Source: Neorhodopirellula lusitana (GTDB lineage Bacteria; Planctomycetota; Planctomycetia; Pirellulales; Pirellulaceae). Taken from it: a DNA stretch of 64,000 nt. Of the stretch, positions 28,076 through 37,733 are shown one piece after another; the stretch's first letter is position 1, and every line of letters begins with the position of its first letter. Position numbers and translations under genes: made by a program. Location of the stretch: assembly GCF_900182915.1 (NCBI RefSeq), contig NZ_FXUG01000005.1, forward strand, positions 124,001-188,000. The letters are read 5' to 3'. Under the pieces are notes generated by a model. That model was not told where the DNA came from and searched no databases. It worked only from the letters and a program-made list of their open reading frames with translations.

Positions 28076-29521
28076 CTATGAAAGGCCATCAGCAGTCAAG
28101 CCATAGCGTTTTGCTAGGCGATAAAACTGCCCTCGATCTAACTGGGATTTGCGTGCGGCGTCGGCAAGGTTCCCGCAGCTATCGGAAATGACTTGCCGGA
28201 GATACGCCTCTTCGAAAGATTTTTTGGCCTCCCGAAACGGCTCCGATTGCCAATCATCAACGGGCAGTAGATCACTCGATACTGAGGAACTGGGCACAGA
28301 GGAACTGGGAGTCTCCACGGCACGATCACGCCGCAGGATCCGCTCGGGCAAATCGGTCGCCTCGATCTGCTCACTCCGATGCAAAACCGCTAGCTGCTCA
28401 ACAACGTTTTGGAGTTCGCGAACATTCCCTGGCCATCGGTAACCTGAAAGAACATCCAGTGCCGACTTCGTGAACTTCGGTATTGGTTTTCTTCCGTCGA
28501 GAAACTCTCTCAAAAAATGCTTGGCTAAAAGCGGAATGTCGCCCCGCCTCTGGGACAAGGGCGGCAAGTCGATCGACATGACATTGAGACGATAGAACAA
28601 ATCGGCTCGAAATCGCCCCTGCTCAACCTCGTGTTCTAAGTCTCGATTGGTCGCGGAAACCAACCGAGCCTTGCTCGTCAGCGTCTCACTTCCACCGACT
28701 CGGCTGAAGATTCCGTTTTCCAGCACGTGCAGTAGTTTCGACTGCAAACTAAAGCCGAGTTCGGCGATCTCATCCAAGAAAAGAGTCCCGCTCCCGGCTT
28801 GTTCAAACCGTCCAATCCGTCGCGAAGTCGCGCCTGTAAAGGCCCCCGCTTCGTGCCCGAACAGCTCGCTCTCGATCAAATTTTCAGGTATCGCGGCACA
28901 ATTGACTTCAACAAAAGGCTCTTTCGCCCTTTGGCTTTCTTGATGAATCGCTTTTGCAAGCAACTGTTTGCCTGCCCCGGTTTGCCCCAGAATTAAAGCC
29001 TTGCTATCGGTGGGCGCAACCGTCTTTACCCATTCAAAAATCTCCAGCATCCGTGGGTCGGCTGAGACCATGTTGGACAACGATTGTGGTTTCGCTTGGC
29101 CGTGGCATTGGAGGTTATTCAACACCCGCTGGACCCGAGCAATGACTTCATCGTCAGCGATTGGCTTAGTCATATAATCAATGACCCCCAATCGGGAAGC
29201 CTCTATCGCCGATTTCTCATCTCCATAACCGGTGATCATCATGATCGGAACATTGCAGCCGATACCACGAACCTTCCTTATAAAATCAAAGCCACTCATC
29301 TCGCTCATGACCAGTGTCGTCATGACTAACTGATAACGCCCATCGATTATCTCGGGAAGCGCTTTCGAAGGGCAACTGACGGACATGGCCTGAATCCCCA
29401 CACTCGCTAACGTCGCCACCATGTGTTCGCACAACTCAGGGATATCATCGACAAACAAAACCTGAGCAGGTGACTGAGTGGACAGATCTCTGACTCCGTT
29501 GGAGGGCGGGAATGGAGACAT
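28076..29521 (-). CDS. Sigma-54 activator (NtrC family) with degenerate receiver
   Basis: A 481-residue activator with receiver, AAA+ and Fis-type HTH domains. In the receiver (about 20-140) the acidic pair Asp25-Asp26, the switch Thr97 and Lys119 are present, but the phospho-acceptor position is Thr69 (LVMTTLVMSEMSG) instead of Asp. The AAA+ domain has Walker A GQTGAGK (179-185), the sigma-54 contact loop GAFTGA (226-231) and Walker B LFLDE (247-251). The C-terminal HTH (about 436-481) reads GNLADAARKSQLDRGQFYRL. It can therefore contact sigma-54, but it is unlikely to be switched on by ordinary phosphorylation. No histidine kinase gene is nearby. The gene lies between the gamma-glutamyl operon and the Ntn-hydrolase gene, the likeliest targets, and has its own sigma-54-type promoter. 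Confidence 0.92.
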   Translation of the reverse strand: MSPFPPSNGVRDLSTQSPAQVLFVDDIPELCEHMVATLASVGIQAMSVSCPSKALPEIIDGRYQLVMTTLVMSEMSGFDFIRKVRGIGCNVPIMMITGYGDEKSAIEASRLGVIDYMTKPIADDEVIARVQRVLNNLQCHGQAKPQSLSNMVSADPRMLEIFEWVKTVAPTDSKALILGQTGAGKQLLAKAIHQESQRAKEPFVEVNCAAIPENLIESELFGHEAGAFTGATSRRIGRFEQAGSGTLFLDEIAELGFSLQSKLLHVLENGIFSRVGGSETLTSKARLVSATNRDLEHEVEQGRFRADLFYRLNVMSIDLPPLSQRRGDIPLLAKHFLREFLDGRKPIPKFTKSALDVLSGYRWPGNVRELQNVVEQLAVLHRSEQIEATDLPERILRRDRAVETPSSSVPSSSVSSDLLPVDDWQSEPFREAKKSFEEAYLRQVISDSCGNLADAARKSQLDRGQFYRLAKRYGLTADGLS

Positions 29522-29856
29522 TTAGGAAGGGGGGTGGGTAGGAAAACGATGAACCGGTAAGCTCGCTAACCATCGCATAGCGATTGAGGTGCCAATCATG
29601 AAAAACATCCTTTACGGGCGACGGAACCCACGCTAACTCGACCTACTGTTTTTGTACACCTAGTCATCGCAACGAGCGGTGCACGTTTGCTCAACAGGAT
29701 TGCTAGCAATTTACGCACCCCCCCGGCCCTAGCTATTTAGGCTACCTCACCAACAGCAGTTGGCCATTCACACTCATTGAGAGTGTCTCTACTCGACTCC
29801 TTCAGCCACTGAACATCGCGTTCACTACGCAACGTGCCATGTGCTCGATTCGCCTA
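29522..29856. other. Spacer upstream of the activator gene
   Basis: It contains the sigma-54 promoter at 29579-29595. The remainder, toward the GGT stop at 29857, has no gene and no clear hairpin terminator. Confidence 0.5.
29579..29595 (-). promoter_or_regulatory. Sigma-54 (-24/-12) promoter of the activator gene
   Basis: Read on the minus strand, TTGGCACCTCAATCGCT has GG (29593-29592) and GC (29581-29580) separated by exactly 10 bases. It matches the consensus TTGGCACG-N4-TTGCT except at the G after CAC and one T before GC. Transcription would start near 29568, giving a leader of about 47 nt before ATG 29521. Confidence 0.65.
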
Positions 29857-31800
29857 TCACTCGCGAATCAACTTGGAAAGAACCTTGGGGCTATCGGGCA
29901 GAGAGACGCCTCCATTGTCCATAGACTTTCTTGGGCGATTATTGTCTTGCCGTTCTGTTGCCGGCAAGCGTTGGGCAACCGCTTCGGCCGCACCGCCACG
30001 TCGCCAATCCGCCACGCCGATTGCTTCTTCAGTATCCCCGATGATTGAGATCGCATGAACTGATCCCTGGCGATGCGTCGGAGCAACGATCACCTGGTGA
30101 CCTCGGTCGCCTAGTTCTGAAACCAGTTCAGGAGCTGTTTCCACGAAATGCTTTTCCATGCGAATTTGATCAGGCAGCCACTGATGATGAAACCGTTGCG
30201 CATCAACGGACTGCTCGAGCGTTCGACCGAAAAACAGATGTTGCGCAATCACAAGCGTGACCGAATTGATGATTGACCGGCTTCCAGGACTGCCCACCAC
30301 CAACCGCACGTGTCCGTGCTCCTTGACAATTGTTGGCGACATGGAGCTAAGCATCCTCTTGTTTGGGGCCACTTGATTAGGAGGCGTTCCGATCCAACCG
30401 TCCATGTTCGTGTAGCCGGGGACTCGATTGAAGTCGCCCATCTCGTTGTTTAGCAAGAATCCCATGCCACGCACGACAATTCGGCAACCAAAGCGATGTT
30501 CGAGCGTGTACGTATTGCTGACCGCAAACCCCTCCGAATCCACGATACTGAAGTGCGTCGTTTCTTCACTGACGGGCGGGCCACTTCGCAGCGGAATGTT
30601 CCCCGCGATCGCTACACTTGATGTCGCATGCTCACGATCAATCGTTTGAACGAGATCATCAACGTACTTATCGCTCAATAGATAGTCAGGGAGATCAGTA
30701 AACGCGGGGTCACCGAGGAACTCGGCCCGATCTCGAAACGCACGCCGCATCACCTCAGTGGCAAGATGAACCTGATCGGCCGTCCAATCACGATTTGGCG
30801 TCTCTTTGACGAACGGCTTAACGAAGCCAAGACGCTCTAGCATTTTGAGCTGCATCAAGACAACTGTCCCACCGGAACTTGGCGGCGGTGCACCATAGAC
30901 ATCCATCCCACCGATACGTGTGTGCAACGCCTCACGAGTGACCGCCTTGTATTGTGCCAGATCTCGCTTCGTGATCCATCCACCGAAGTCATGCATCTCT
31001 TGCACGATCTGGTCCGCGATCGGGCCTTCATAGAATGCGTCTGCCCCCTGGTCACCAATCAAACGGAGCGTCTTGGCAAGATCCGGCTGTCTGAAACGAT
31101 CACCCACTCGCCAGTATCCATCGTTGGGCCCCGAATAAACACGCCGAAGTTCTCCGTAGCGATGGTCCGACTGAATTCGCTCACTCTGCAAGCAAGTATT
31201 CACCGAATAAACAAAGTGGGCGTCGACTGGAAATCCGTTTTCACACAATTGGATCGATGGTTCAAACAGTTCAGACCATGGCAAGCGACCGTAGCGTTGA
31301 TGGGCCAGTTCCAACCCGCGAAGCGTTCCGGGAACCCCCGCAAACTTAACATCCCAAGTATTCACGTACGGACTGAGTGAACCAGGGTTCAGCGGCCCGG
31401 CATCATTCGATTGCGGCGCGGTTTCACGATAATCAACGCACAACACCTCCGGTTCGCCATCCGCGGGCGATGGTGGCGCCAGCATCATGAATCCACCGCC
31501 ACCAATGTTACCCGCTTCCGGCCGAGTGACTTGCAATGCGATGGCCACCGCCACCGCTGCATCCACAGCGTTACCGCCCTTACTTAGGATGCCTCGGCCA
31601 ACCAACGAGGCCAAAGGCGTCTCACTGACGACCATGCCGTTTGCCCCCTTGGCGACATCAACGGCGGTCCGTTCCGGTTGCTCGAAAGTGATCGCAGACG
31701 TAACGTTCGGTGAGTCAGCGATTGCCCGCAGATCGTCAAATCCTAAGAGTCCGTGGACGGCGAAGACGGCGAGCAAGGCATGGGTTTGAATTCGGTTCAT
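29857..31800 (-). CDS. ggt: Gamma-glutamyltransferase
   Basis: A 647-residue GGT precursor with an N-terminal signal peptide, so it is probably periplasmic. The large-subunit marks are GMVVSETPLAS, GGNAVDAAVAVAIAL and NIGGGGFMM. The autoprocessing site is Thr414 in SEETTHFSIVD, which becomes the N-terminal nucleophile of the small subunit. GSPGSRSIINSV further on is the usual GSPGG-type oxyanion loop. GGT hydrolyses or transfers gamma-glutamyl groups from peptides such as glutathione or poly-gamma-glutamate, and some members accept D-Glu. It is the last gene of the suggested operon, starting 13 bp after the NhaC stop. The tail after residue 600 is not conserved. Confidence 0.93.
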   Translation of the reverse strand: MNRIQTHALLAVFAVHGLLGFDDLRAIADSPNVTSAITFEQPERTAVDVAKGANGMVVSETPLASLVGRGILSKGGNAVDAAVAVAIALQVTRPEAGNIGGGGFMMLAPPSPADGEPEVLCVDYRETAPQSNDAGPLNPGSLSPYVNTWDVKFAGVPGTLRGLELAHQRYGRLPWSELFEPSIQLCENGFPVDAHFVYSVNTCLQSERIQSDHRYGELRRVYSGPNDGYWRVGDRFRQPDLAKTLRLIGDQGADAFYEGPIADQIVQEMHDFGGWITKRDLAQYKAVTREALHTRIGGMDVYGAPPPSSGGTVVLMQLKMLERLGFVKPFVKETPNRDWTADQVHLATEVMRRAFRDRAEFLGDPAFTDLPDYLLSDKYVDDLVQTIDREHATSSVAIAGNIPLRSGPPVSEETTHFSIVDSEGFAVSNTYTLEHRFGCRIVVRGMGFLLNNEMGDFNRVPGYTNMDGWIGTPPNQVAPNKRMLSSMSPTIVKEHGHVRLVVGSPGSRSIINSVTLVIAQHLFFGRTLEQSVDAQRFHHQWLPDQIRMEKHFVETAPELVSELGDRGHQVIVAPTHRQGSVHAISIIGDTEEAIGVADWRRGGAAEAVAQRLPATERQDNNRPRKSMDNGGVSLPDSPKVLSKLIRE

Positions 31801-31813
31801 GTTTTCAATTCAG

Positions 31814-33568
31814 TTAGCAAGTCAACGTGAGCAGAGTCCATAGAATGAGGGCGATTGCCGCTGCAGCCATAGCGGGAACGGCTTGCGTTAGCACATGGTC
31901 CATCAAATCCGCACCTGTGGTCATCGAACTTAAGACGGTGGTGTCTGAGATCGGAGAGCACTGATCGCCCATCACACTGCCGTTGAGAACCGAGGCGAAA
32001 CAGATTGCAAGGAACCGCTGTGGATCGCTCAGATCCGATGCCCCAGCGACAGATATTGCCAGTGGCATCGCCAGCGGAAATGCAACTGCGTAAGTCCCCC
32101 AACTCGTGCCGGTTGAAAAAGCGATTGCAACGGTCAGCACAAACAGCATTCCAGGCAAAAGTAGATAGGGAATCGAATCCCCCAGACCGTTGGTCAAGTA
32201 GTAGGCTGCCCCCGTTTCACGAGTGATTCCCCCCAGTGTCACAGCGAGCAAGAGAATTACCGAGGCGACGACCACGCCTTTCAAACCGTTGTTAATCCCA
32301 AGCATCAAATCGGTTAACGACATTCCCCGAATCAGCGACGTGATCGCTGCCACGACAACTGCGACTGCGAACGCGACTCGGACTTCAGGTGCACCCGAAA
32401 TCCAAAAAGAGCCGACAGCGATCCCGGTCAATATTGTGAGTGGCAACACAAACTCCAGCACCGAGGGAACGTAACCTTCGGGTGTCTGACTGGCCTGCAG
32501 TTCAGTCGACAACATAGGTTCACTGCCAGGACGATCGAGCTGTCCGGTCGTTCTCGATCGTTCCATCGCCGCCCGCATTCGCTTGCCCAAGAAGGGAGCT
32601 TTTTCGACAGTCAACAGAAACGTGCCAAGAATGGCAAACCACGCATAGAAGCTAAATGGAAGTGATCCAAAGAAAAAGCTAAGTCGATCCGCTTCGGTTG
32701 CTAAACACGCGACGCCCGGAACAAAGATCAGCGTTTGCACATACAACGGCCAAGCATTGAAAGCCAACAAAATGGCAATCGGCGAGGCAGTGGAGTCGAC
32801 GATGTAAGACAATTCTTCGTGACTGATTCGCTGCCGATCCGCAACGGGACGAACCGTCGTCCCGACCAAAACGGTACTGATTGCTCCGCCTTGAAAAAAC
32901 AGGACGCCCAACCCCCAAGCAACCAACTTCGCTGATCGCGGTCCGCGAACGAAATGACGTGTCGCCCAGTTGGCAAATGCTTCAGCGGCACCGTTGCGGG
33001 ACCAAATTCCCATCAGCGCACCAAGCAACCAAAGATACAACAGCAAGATGCCCGCACCACTCACACTCGCCAGTGAAGGCATTAGCACCTCATCGACAAT
33101 GTTGTATCGTCCCAGCAACAAGCCGCCCGATACGACGCCTGCCAGCAGCGAAATGATCGGTTCCTTGGTGAGCAAGCACATCGCCACTGCCATGAGCGCG
33201 GGCAAAAACGACCACCACCGATAATGAGCCGAACGCACGATGCGAACAGCCTGGTCCTCGCTATCCCGATAACCTTTGACGCTAAGCTCTTGCGCCGTCA
33301 GTGCCTCCGCTTCGCTCGGCTTCCAAATTGGCAGCGAACGAACCGTCACTTTTTCTTCATCGACGACAACCCACGCTTCACCTTCCTCGACGACTTGCTC
33401 GATCGCAATCTTCTCTGTCACCTGTTCAAGCTGCCCCCACTTACCGACGGCAAAGGAAACCGCGACGCCCACACAAGCGACCAACGCCGCTATCCGACCC
33501 ACGCTGATTTTGCGTTTCCCTTTCTCGTTCAAAGCGGAAGGATCGTGACTGGGCGGATTGAGATTCAA
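31814..33568 (-). CDS. NhaC-family Na+/H+ antiporter or solute transporter
   Basis: A 584-residue polytopic membrane protein of the NhaC family. The N-terminal TM anchor ([19 protein letters not shown]) is followed by a soluble stretch of about 85 residues rich in Glu and Val, then 10 or more TM helices. The family signature [20 protein letters not shown] near the C-terminus is intact. NhaC members exchange Na+ for H+ or, in related groups, malate/lactate or amino acids. Lying between a gamma-glutamyl hydrolase and GGT, it may import or export the released amino acid or peptide with Na+. That role is inferred from context only. The gap to GGT is 13 bp and the gap to the C26 gene is 75 bp. Confidence 0.88.
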   Translation of the reverse strand: MNLNPPSHDPSALNEKGKRKISVGRIAALVACVGVAVSFAVGKWGQLEQVTEKIAIEQVVEEGEAWVVVDEEKVTVRSLPIWKPSEAEALTAQELSVKGYRDSEDQAVRIVRSAHYRWWSFLPALMAVAMCLLTKEPIISLLAGVVSGGLLLGRYNIVDEVLMPSLASVSGAGILLLYLWLLGALMGIWSRNGAAEAFANWATRHFVRGPRSAKLVAWGLGVLFFQGGAISTVLVGTTVRPVADRQRISHEELSYIVDSTASPIAILLAFNAWPLYVQTLIFVPGVACLATEADRLSFFFGSLPFSFYAWFAILGTFLLTVEKAPFLGKRMRAAMERSRTTGQLDRPGSEPMLSTELQASQTPEGYVPSVLEFVLPLTILTGIAVGSFWISGAPEVRVAFAVAVVVAAITSLIRGMSLTDLMLGINNGLKGVVVASVILLLAVTLGGITRETGAAYYLTNGLGDSIPYLLLPGMLFVLTVAIAFSTGTSWGTYAVAFPLAMPLAISVAGASDLSDPQRFLAICFASVLNGSVMGDQCSPISDTTVLSSMTTGADLMDHVLTQAVPAMAAAAIALILWTLLTLTC

Positions 33569-33643
33569 GAGCGACGACTGTCATGGTTAGAGGTGCACTG
33601 GCGAGTCTGGTTGTCGAAGTCGTTAGTGTAGTCACCAACCGAT

Positions 33644-34495
33644 TTAATGACTGACCAAGGCCGCAGCATCAATGAAAGCTTGAAACAACTTTTGTTGGGC
33701 CGGGTCATCCGGAATCAGTTTTTCCGGATGCCATTGAACACCAATCAAAAACCGATCCGGGTCGGTCGTTTCGGTGGCTTCAATGACTCCGTCGCCTGCC
33801 GTGGCCACCGCACGCAAACCTTCGCCCACATTCCGGACCGCTTGGTGGTGAAGTGAATTGACTTCGAACTTAGTGCCACCGAGGATTTGCGATAATCGCG
33901 AGTCTGGCTCAAGCACGACGTTGTGAAAAATGTTTCGGTGGTTGGTCCCAAATGCTGAGGGAATGTCTTGGAACAGTGAGCCACCGTGAGCCACATTAAT
34001 CCACTGACTTCCCAAACAGATTCCCAGCAGCGGTTTGTCGGTACGTTGGATCCACGTCGTGATAATTGCCTTTTCGAAACGATAGCGATCTTCGTCCAAT
34101 AAGTTGGTTGTCGGATGAACCTCTTCACCCCATTCCGATGGCGGAATATCAGGCCCGCCAGGCATCAAAAGACCATCGATTATGTCAACGTACTCATCGA
34201 CAATTCTCGCCAGAGCTTCTTCTTCATATGGGCCTTGTATCATCGGCAACACCACGGGCACGCCACCGGATCGGCGGATTGCCTTAACGTAAGTCTTGCT
34301 GGTCAAAGTTGTGATCCCAATGACCGGTCGGTGATCCGTCGCCGCCAAGGCTTCTTTCTCGCGAGGCAACGTCGATGCCAATCGGGTCGCAGCAATGGCC
34401 TCGGGCTCCGCGGCGAATATTGGGCTCGGGCTCCATCCAAACGAGAGACCAAACGCAACCGTTAAACCGAAAATGAAAGTTGAAAAGGGTTTCAT
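33644..34495 (-). CDS. C26-type gamma-glutamyl hydrolase (class I GATase fold)
   Basis: A 283-residue hydrolase with an N-terminal signal peptide ([23 protein letters not shown]), so it acts outside the cytoplasm, unlike PuuD. The Peptidase_C26 order is visible: RPVIGITT at the start of the domain, [16 protein letters not shown], the nucleophile elbow GICLGSQ with Cys160, NSLHHQAV and QWHPE with the catalytic His256 and Glu258. Family members cut gamma-glutamyl bonds in folate polyglutamates, gamma-Glu-GABA and related compounds. Its start overlaps the stop of the epimerase gene by 4 nt (34492-34495). In this operon it may release gamma-linked glutamate from peptides or poly-gamma-glutamate. 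Confidence 0.9.
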   Translation of the reverse strand: MKPFSTFIFGLTVAFGLSFGWSPSPIFAAEPEAIAATRLASTLPREKEALAATDHRPVIGITTLTSKTYVKAIRRSGGVPVVLPMIQGPYEEEALARIVDEYVDIIDGLLMPGGPDIPPSEWGEEVHPTTNLLDEDRYRFEKAIITTWIQRTDKPLLGICLGSQWINVAHGGSLFQDIPSAFGTNHRNIFHNVVLEPDSRLSQILGGTKFEVNSLHHQAVRNVGEGLRAVATAGDGVIEATETTDPDRFLIGVQWHPEKLIPDDPAQQKLFQAFIDAAALVSH

Positions 34496-35562
34496 GCGAG
34501 CGTGCTCTCGTTCTTCAAGTTTTCTTCCGTGGTGACTAATACAGAGTCAAGCAATTCGACTCCGTTACCAAACCGATTCGGTGATCGAATCTCGCCGTTT
34601 CTGACAGCCACTCCGTCAGCAGCATCGCCAGCCAGCAGTTCCGCCCCGTCCAGATCCGCGTAGTCCAACAGCGGAAGCAACTGCGCGGCTGCAGAAATAC
34701 CAACCGAACTTTCAACCATGCATCCGACCATGGTTTTCATTCCAAATGTGCGAGCTTGCTTGAGCATTCGGAAGGCTGGCGTGATGCCGCCACACTTACT
34801 CAGCTTGACGTTGACACCGTGAAACGAACCCAGGCACTTTTCGACATCGGATTCAATCAAACAGCTCTCATCTGCAACGATCGGGAGAACCGAGTTTTCG
34901 AAAACATATCGATGCTCCTCCGCCGCAGCCTCGGCAGGCAAAGGTTGCTCAATGAACTCAACGCCGAGCTCTCGCAGAGCAACCGAATAATCGACGGTTT
35001 GACTGGCGGTCCACCCGCAATTGGCGTCGACCCGGAAGACTGCGTCCGTGCACTGACGCAACTGGCGAACGATCTCAACGTCTTCTGTTGTTCCTAGCTT
35101 GATCTTGAAAATCGGCCAGCCGAGCCGAGCCTCCAGTTTCTCAACCATCCGTTCAATCGTATCGATTCCGATCGTGTAGCTGGACTGGGGAATGTCCTCC
35201 CAAGTCAGTCCGAGCATGTCGAACGTCGAACGTCCCGCGAGTTTCCCAAACAGATCGTGAGCCGCTGCGTCAACGGCCGCCAAGGCAAACGGATCTTCTT
35301 GTAGCTTCGACTGCAACGATCCCCAAAGATCCAACGCGTTAGTGTGACCTGATTCCTCTATCTCGGCAGCACATCGCTGAATCGATTGTGTCAGCGAATC
35401 CAACGTGGTCCGGTAATAAGCGTTCTCGGTTGCCTCGCCATAACCGGAAGCACCGTCTTGCTCGAGCTCAACGATCAAGCTTCGCTGAACGTTCTTGGTC
35501 CCGCGGGCAATCGTGAATGGATGTTCGAGTGGAAGCTCGACTCGGTGAAACGCAATTTTCAC
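34492..35562 (-). CDS. dgcA: Enolase-superfamily epimerase, DgcA / dipeptide epimerase type
   Basis: A 356-residue member of the muconate-lactonizing/dipeptide-epimerase subgroup. The capping domain opens with [14 protein letters not shown]. The barrel has the two catalytic Lys of FKIKLG (153, 155), metal ligands Asp179 (RVDANCGW), Glu205 (EFIEQPLP) and Asp231 (VADESC), and a second Lys side at KLSKCGG (253/256), so a 1,1-proton transfer is expected. Homologues are either L-Ala-D/L-Glu epimerases acting on murein dipeptides or DgcA, which interconverts N-acetyl-D- and N-acetyl-L-glutamate. The adjacent DUF1611 gene (4-nt overlap) is the known partner of DgcA, which favours the second. Neighbouring M74 and C26 genes would fit either. 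Confidence 0.85.
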   Translation of the reverse strand: MKIAFHRVELPLEHPFTIARGTKNVQRSLIVELEQDGASGYGEATENAYYRTTLDSLTQSIQRCAAEIEESGHTNALDLWGSLQSKLQEDPFALAAVDAAAHDLFGKLAGRSTFDMLGLTWEDIPQSSYTIGIDTIERMVEKLEARLGWPIFKIKLGTTEDVEIVRQLRQCTDAVFRVDANCGWTASQTVDYSVALRELGVEFIEQPLPAEAAAEEHRYVFENSVLPIVADESCLIESDVEKCLGSFHGVNVKLSKCGGITPAFRMLKQARTFGMKTMVGCMVESSVGISAAAQLLPLLDYADLDGAELLAGDAADGVAVRNGEIRSPNRFGNGVELLDSVLVTTEENLKNESTLA

Positions 35563-36671
35563 TGATGCAGCTCCCGCTTCAGTTCCAGCACTGCGTCGGC
35601 GAGCACCGAAGCACCATCTCGGTAGACGTCACAAACCGGCAGCCCAAATTCCGCCTGCATTCGTTCGCGTTCTGCATCCGCTTCCGCCACGGAGACGTTG
35701 CGACTGTTCATCGCAATCCCCAGGAACCGAGTCGAATTCCGAAGCGAGGCCATCGTAAGGTAGGCATCCATCATCTTGCGGTGCGACCATAGCGAAACGT
35801 CGCTGAGTCCTTTGACAAACTGACGGCCCACCTCATAACAATAGATCAGGCCATCGGGAGCACATCCGTGCAACAACCCCGTTGTCACAGCCGAGAAACT
35901 GGGATGCGAGATACTGCCTTGACCTTCGATCAGTAATATCTTGTGGTGGTCATTTCGTCGAACGAGCGCCTCGACGGATCCATTCACGAAGTCTGAAACA
36001 ACACAATCGACCGGGATGCCGGTACCTGAGATCATAATTCCGGTTTGGCCTGTTGCCACAAACTCAGCGTCTTCTTCCCGCCGGGCCAACTCTCGCTGAA
36101 TCTCGAGGCTAACGACCATCTTGCCCAAGCTACAATCCTGGCCGACGGTATGGATACGCAGACACTCGTCGCGGAATGGTTTTCCTGTAGAGGTTGAGTG
36201 CTCGTCGTTGCGACGAATATCGATTAGGTCACAACCTCCTTGCTCAGCCGCTCGCCTGAAACCGGGATCATCGGCCAAGAAATCGTGCATGCCAGATACA
36301 ACATCAATGCCCCGATTTAATGCATCAAGAATAGTTCCCGACCAAGCCTCCGGCAGTTGCCCGCCAGCCAAAGCGGTCCCCAAGAACATAGCGTCGGCAT
36401 CGAGCCCATCTAGCGAAGACACGACGGGAACCGCGCCACCAACGCCCAACAATTCGCCTGCTGTCTTGCCGGCCTCGTTTACATCCAGCACCGCGACAAC
36501 ATCTTCATGTCGGTAACGCAACAGACTCATCGCTGTCTTCGCGAAAAACGGCGTTGAAAAGCCATCGGTCAACAGAACGATTCGTCCATAGGACTTGATA
36601 CCTTCGTATGGATTGATTCGCCTCTTCAACTCGCCCGACTCCTTCGCCGCGGGGTTCACTACCAAACTCAT
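35559..36671 (-). CDS. dgcN: DUF1611 protein, DgcN-type D-glutamate N-acetyltransferase candidate
   Basis: A 370-residue DUF1611 protein. The N-terminal half is Rossmann-like ([38 protein letters not shown]). The C-terminal half is a P-loop domain with GQDCSLGK at 177-184 and later [19 protein letters not shown], both strongly conserved in the family. A DUF1611 protein (DgcN) has been described as a D-glutamate N-acetyltransferase working with the DgcA racemase in marine bacteria. The arrangement here, DUF1611 followed by a DgcA-like gene with a 4-nt overlap, matches. Activity is therefore inferred from family and neighbour; family membership itself is clear. The start is ATG 36671, 33 bp downstream of the M74 gene. 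Confidence 0.82.
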   Translation of the reverse strand: MSLVVNPAAKESGELKRRINPYEGIKSYGRIVLLTDGFSTPFFAKTAMSLLRYRHEDVVAVLDVNEAGKTAGELLGVGGAVPVVSSLDGLDADAMFLGTALAGGQLPEAWSGTILDALNRGIDVVSGMHDFLADDPGFRRAAEQGGCDLIDIRRNDEHSTSTGKPFRDECLRIHTVGQDCSLGKMVVSLEIQRELARREEDAEFVATGQTGIMISGTGIPVDCVVSDFVNGSVEALVRRNDHHKILLIEGQGSISHPSFSAVTTGLLHGCAPDGLIYCYEVGRQFVKGLSDVSLWSHRKMMDAYLTMASLRNSTRFLGIAMNSRNVSVAEADAERERMQAEFGLPVCDVYRDGASVLADAVLELKRELHQ

Positions 36672-36704
36672 TGACCTGCTTCCTAAATGAACGTTCCAGA
36701 GGAC

Positions 36705-37556
36705 CTAATTTTCAAGACTTAAATGAAAGTGGTTGTCGTGCGGCGACGACTTTGGTTGCCTGCACAAAGCCATCGCCCGTCGAATGTGCTCACGCAGACG
36801 CTCTGCTTCGACACCCGTCGCTTTCTCTTCCAAAGACATCGCGTGGTTGAGCAAACGCTTTTTAAGTGGCTCGGAGACCAGGACCGCGCGAATATCGCCG
36901 AACGTGTCGCTCGACAAAATCGATTCGAGCAATAACCAATTGCGTGTGGTATCGAATCGCAACTTTTTGGCGGGTGACAAACCCTTTTCATCGAAGCTCA
37001 ACCATCTCGCACGAAGCGGCTTGCCGTCGAGATCGCTGGCATAGAAACAGATATCGACATCCAACCCCATTTGATGGTTGATATGGCGTTTCTGCTTTCC
37101 GCCATCGGGGTCGGATATTTCATTCACTAGCATTCGGTGGATTGATTCGTCGCCAAGATGCTCGTGCATCGTCACCCCCAATCGCATCAGCCCAAACACC
37201 ATTCGGTCGGCTCCAAAATTGGTATCACGATCTGGATGGCTGATGACGTAACCGATGCCCTCTGGCTTGGGCAATTCAGCGGGGTGCGCCAATTGACCGC
37301 TTCTGAGCGTCCCCACCGATAGACTAGGAGGTTTCGATTCTCGTATCGCTGTGATTTGTGACTCGACCCGTTGCCGTGCTGCACTTGGCTCGAGTTTTGC
37401 CTGGGAAGTGAGTACGGGCTGGGTAGTGGGTTCGCCCTGCTGACCGAATTCGGCTTGGACCGGATTGGCGGAAAACAAAATCGCAACGCAAGCGATCACC
37501 CAATGACGCCAAGCACGTGAAGTGAAGCGTTGATAGTCCAATTGGCAAGTGTTCAA
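36705..37556 (-). CDS. M74-type murein endopeptidase
   Basis: A 283-residue secreted protein (signal segment HWVIACVAILFSANPVQA). It has the zinc motifs of the MepA/penicillin-insensitive endopeptidase family: a HINHQMGLDVDI block (the family form is xHxSHQxGLDVD-like) and the C-terminal HDNHFHLSL. A DRMVFGLMRLG stretch between signal peptide and active site is also typical. M74 enzymes cut D-Ala-mDAP cross-links of peptidoglycan in the periplasm. It is the first gene of the suggested operon and faces the XylR-type regulator gene. A peptidoglycan-cutting enzyme leading a D-glutamate operon suggests murein turnover as the source of substrate. Confidence 0.85.
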   Translation of the reverse strand: MNTCQLDYQRFTSRAWRHWVIACVAILFSANPVQAEFGQQGEPTTQPVLTSQAKLEPSAARQRVESQITAIRESKPPSLSVGTLRSGQLAHPAELPKPEGIGYVISHPDRDTNFGADRMVFGLMRLGVTMHEHLGDESIHRMLVNEISDPDGGKQKRHINHQMGLDVDICFYASDLDGKPLRARWLSFDEKGLSPAKKLRFDTTRNWLLLESILSSDTFGDIRAVLVSEPLKKRLLNHAMSLEEKATGVEAERLREHIRRAMALCRQPKSSPHDNHFHLSLEN

Positions 37557-37733
37557 CGGAACCTCTCAGATACCGGATGGATCAGCGAGACCAAGTTCGC
37601 CGTTTCGTGTCGGCTGGTGCCAACCTATTTCCATTTCACTTTAACTTGCTCGGAACAATTGTCCCTACGCACTCACGCAGTTATTGTAAGTTTTTGCGCA
37701 GACCGAATTAGTGACTGAATCGAAAGAAGCTTC
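37557..37733. promoter_or_regulatory. Divergent promoter region of operon and regulator
   Basis: A 177-bp spacer between divergently transcribed genes, so both promoters and the regulator's binding site should lie here. On the minus strand TTGGCACC at 37616-37623 looks like a -24 box, but the base pair 10 nt further on is CA rather than GC, so I do not call a sigma-54 promoter. Confidence 0.5.

Noticed and set aside
37616-37623. TTGGCACC as sigma-54 -24 box upstream of the M74-led operon
   Set aside because: The dinucleotide 10 bases further on is CA, not GC, so the -12 element is missing.
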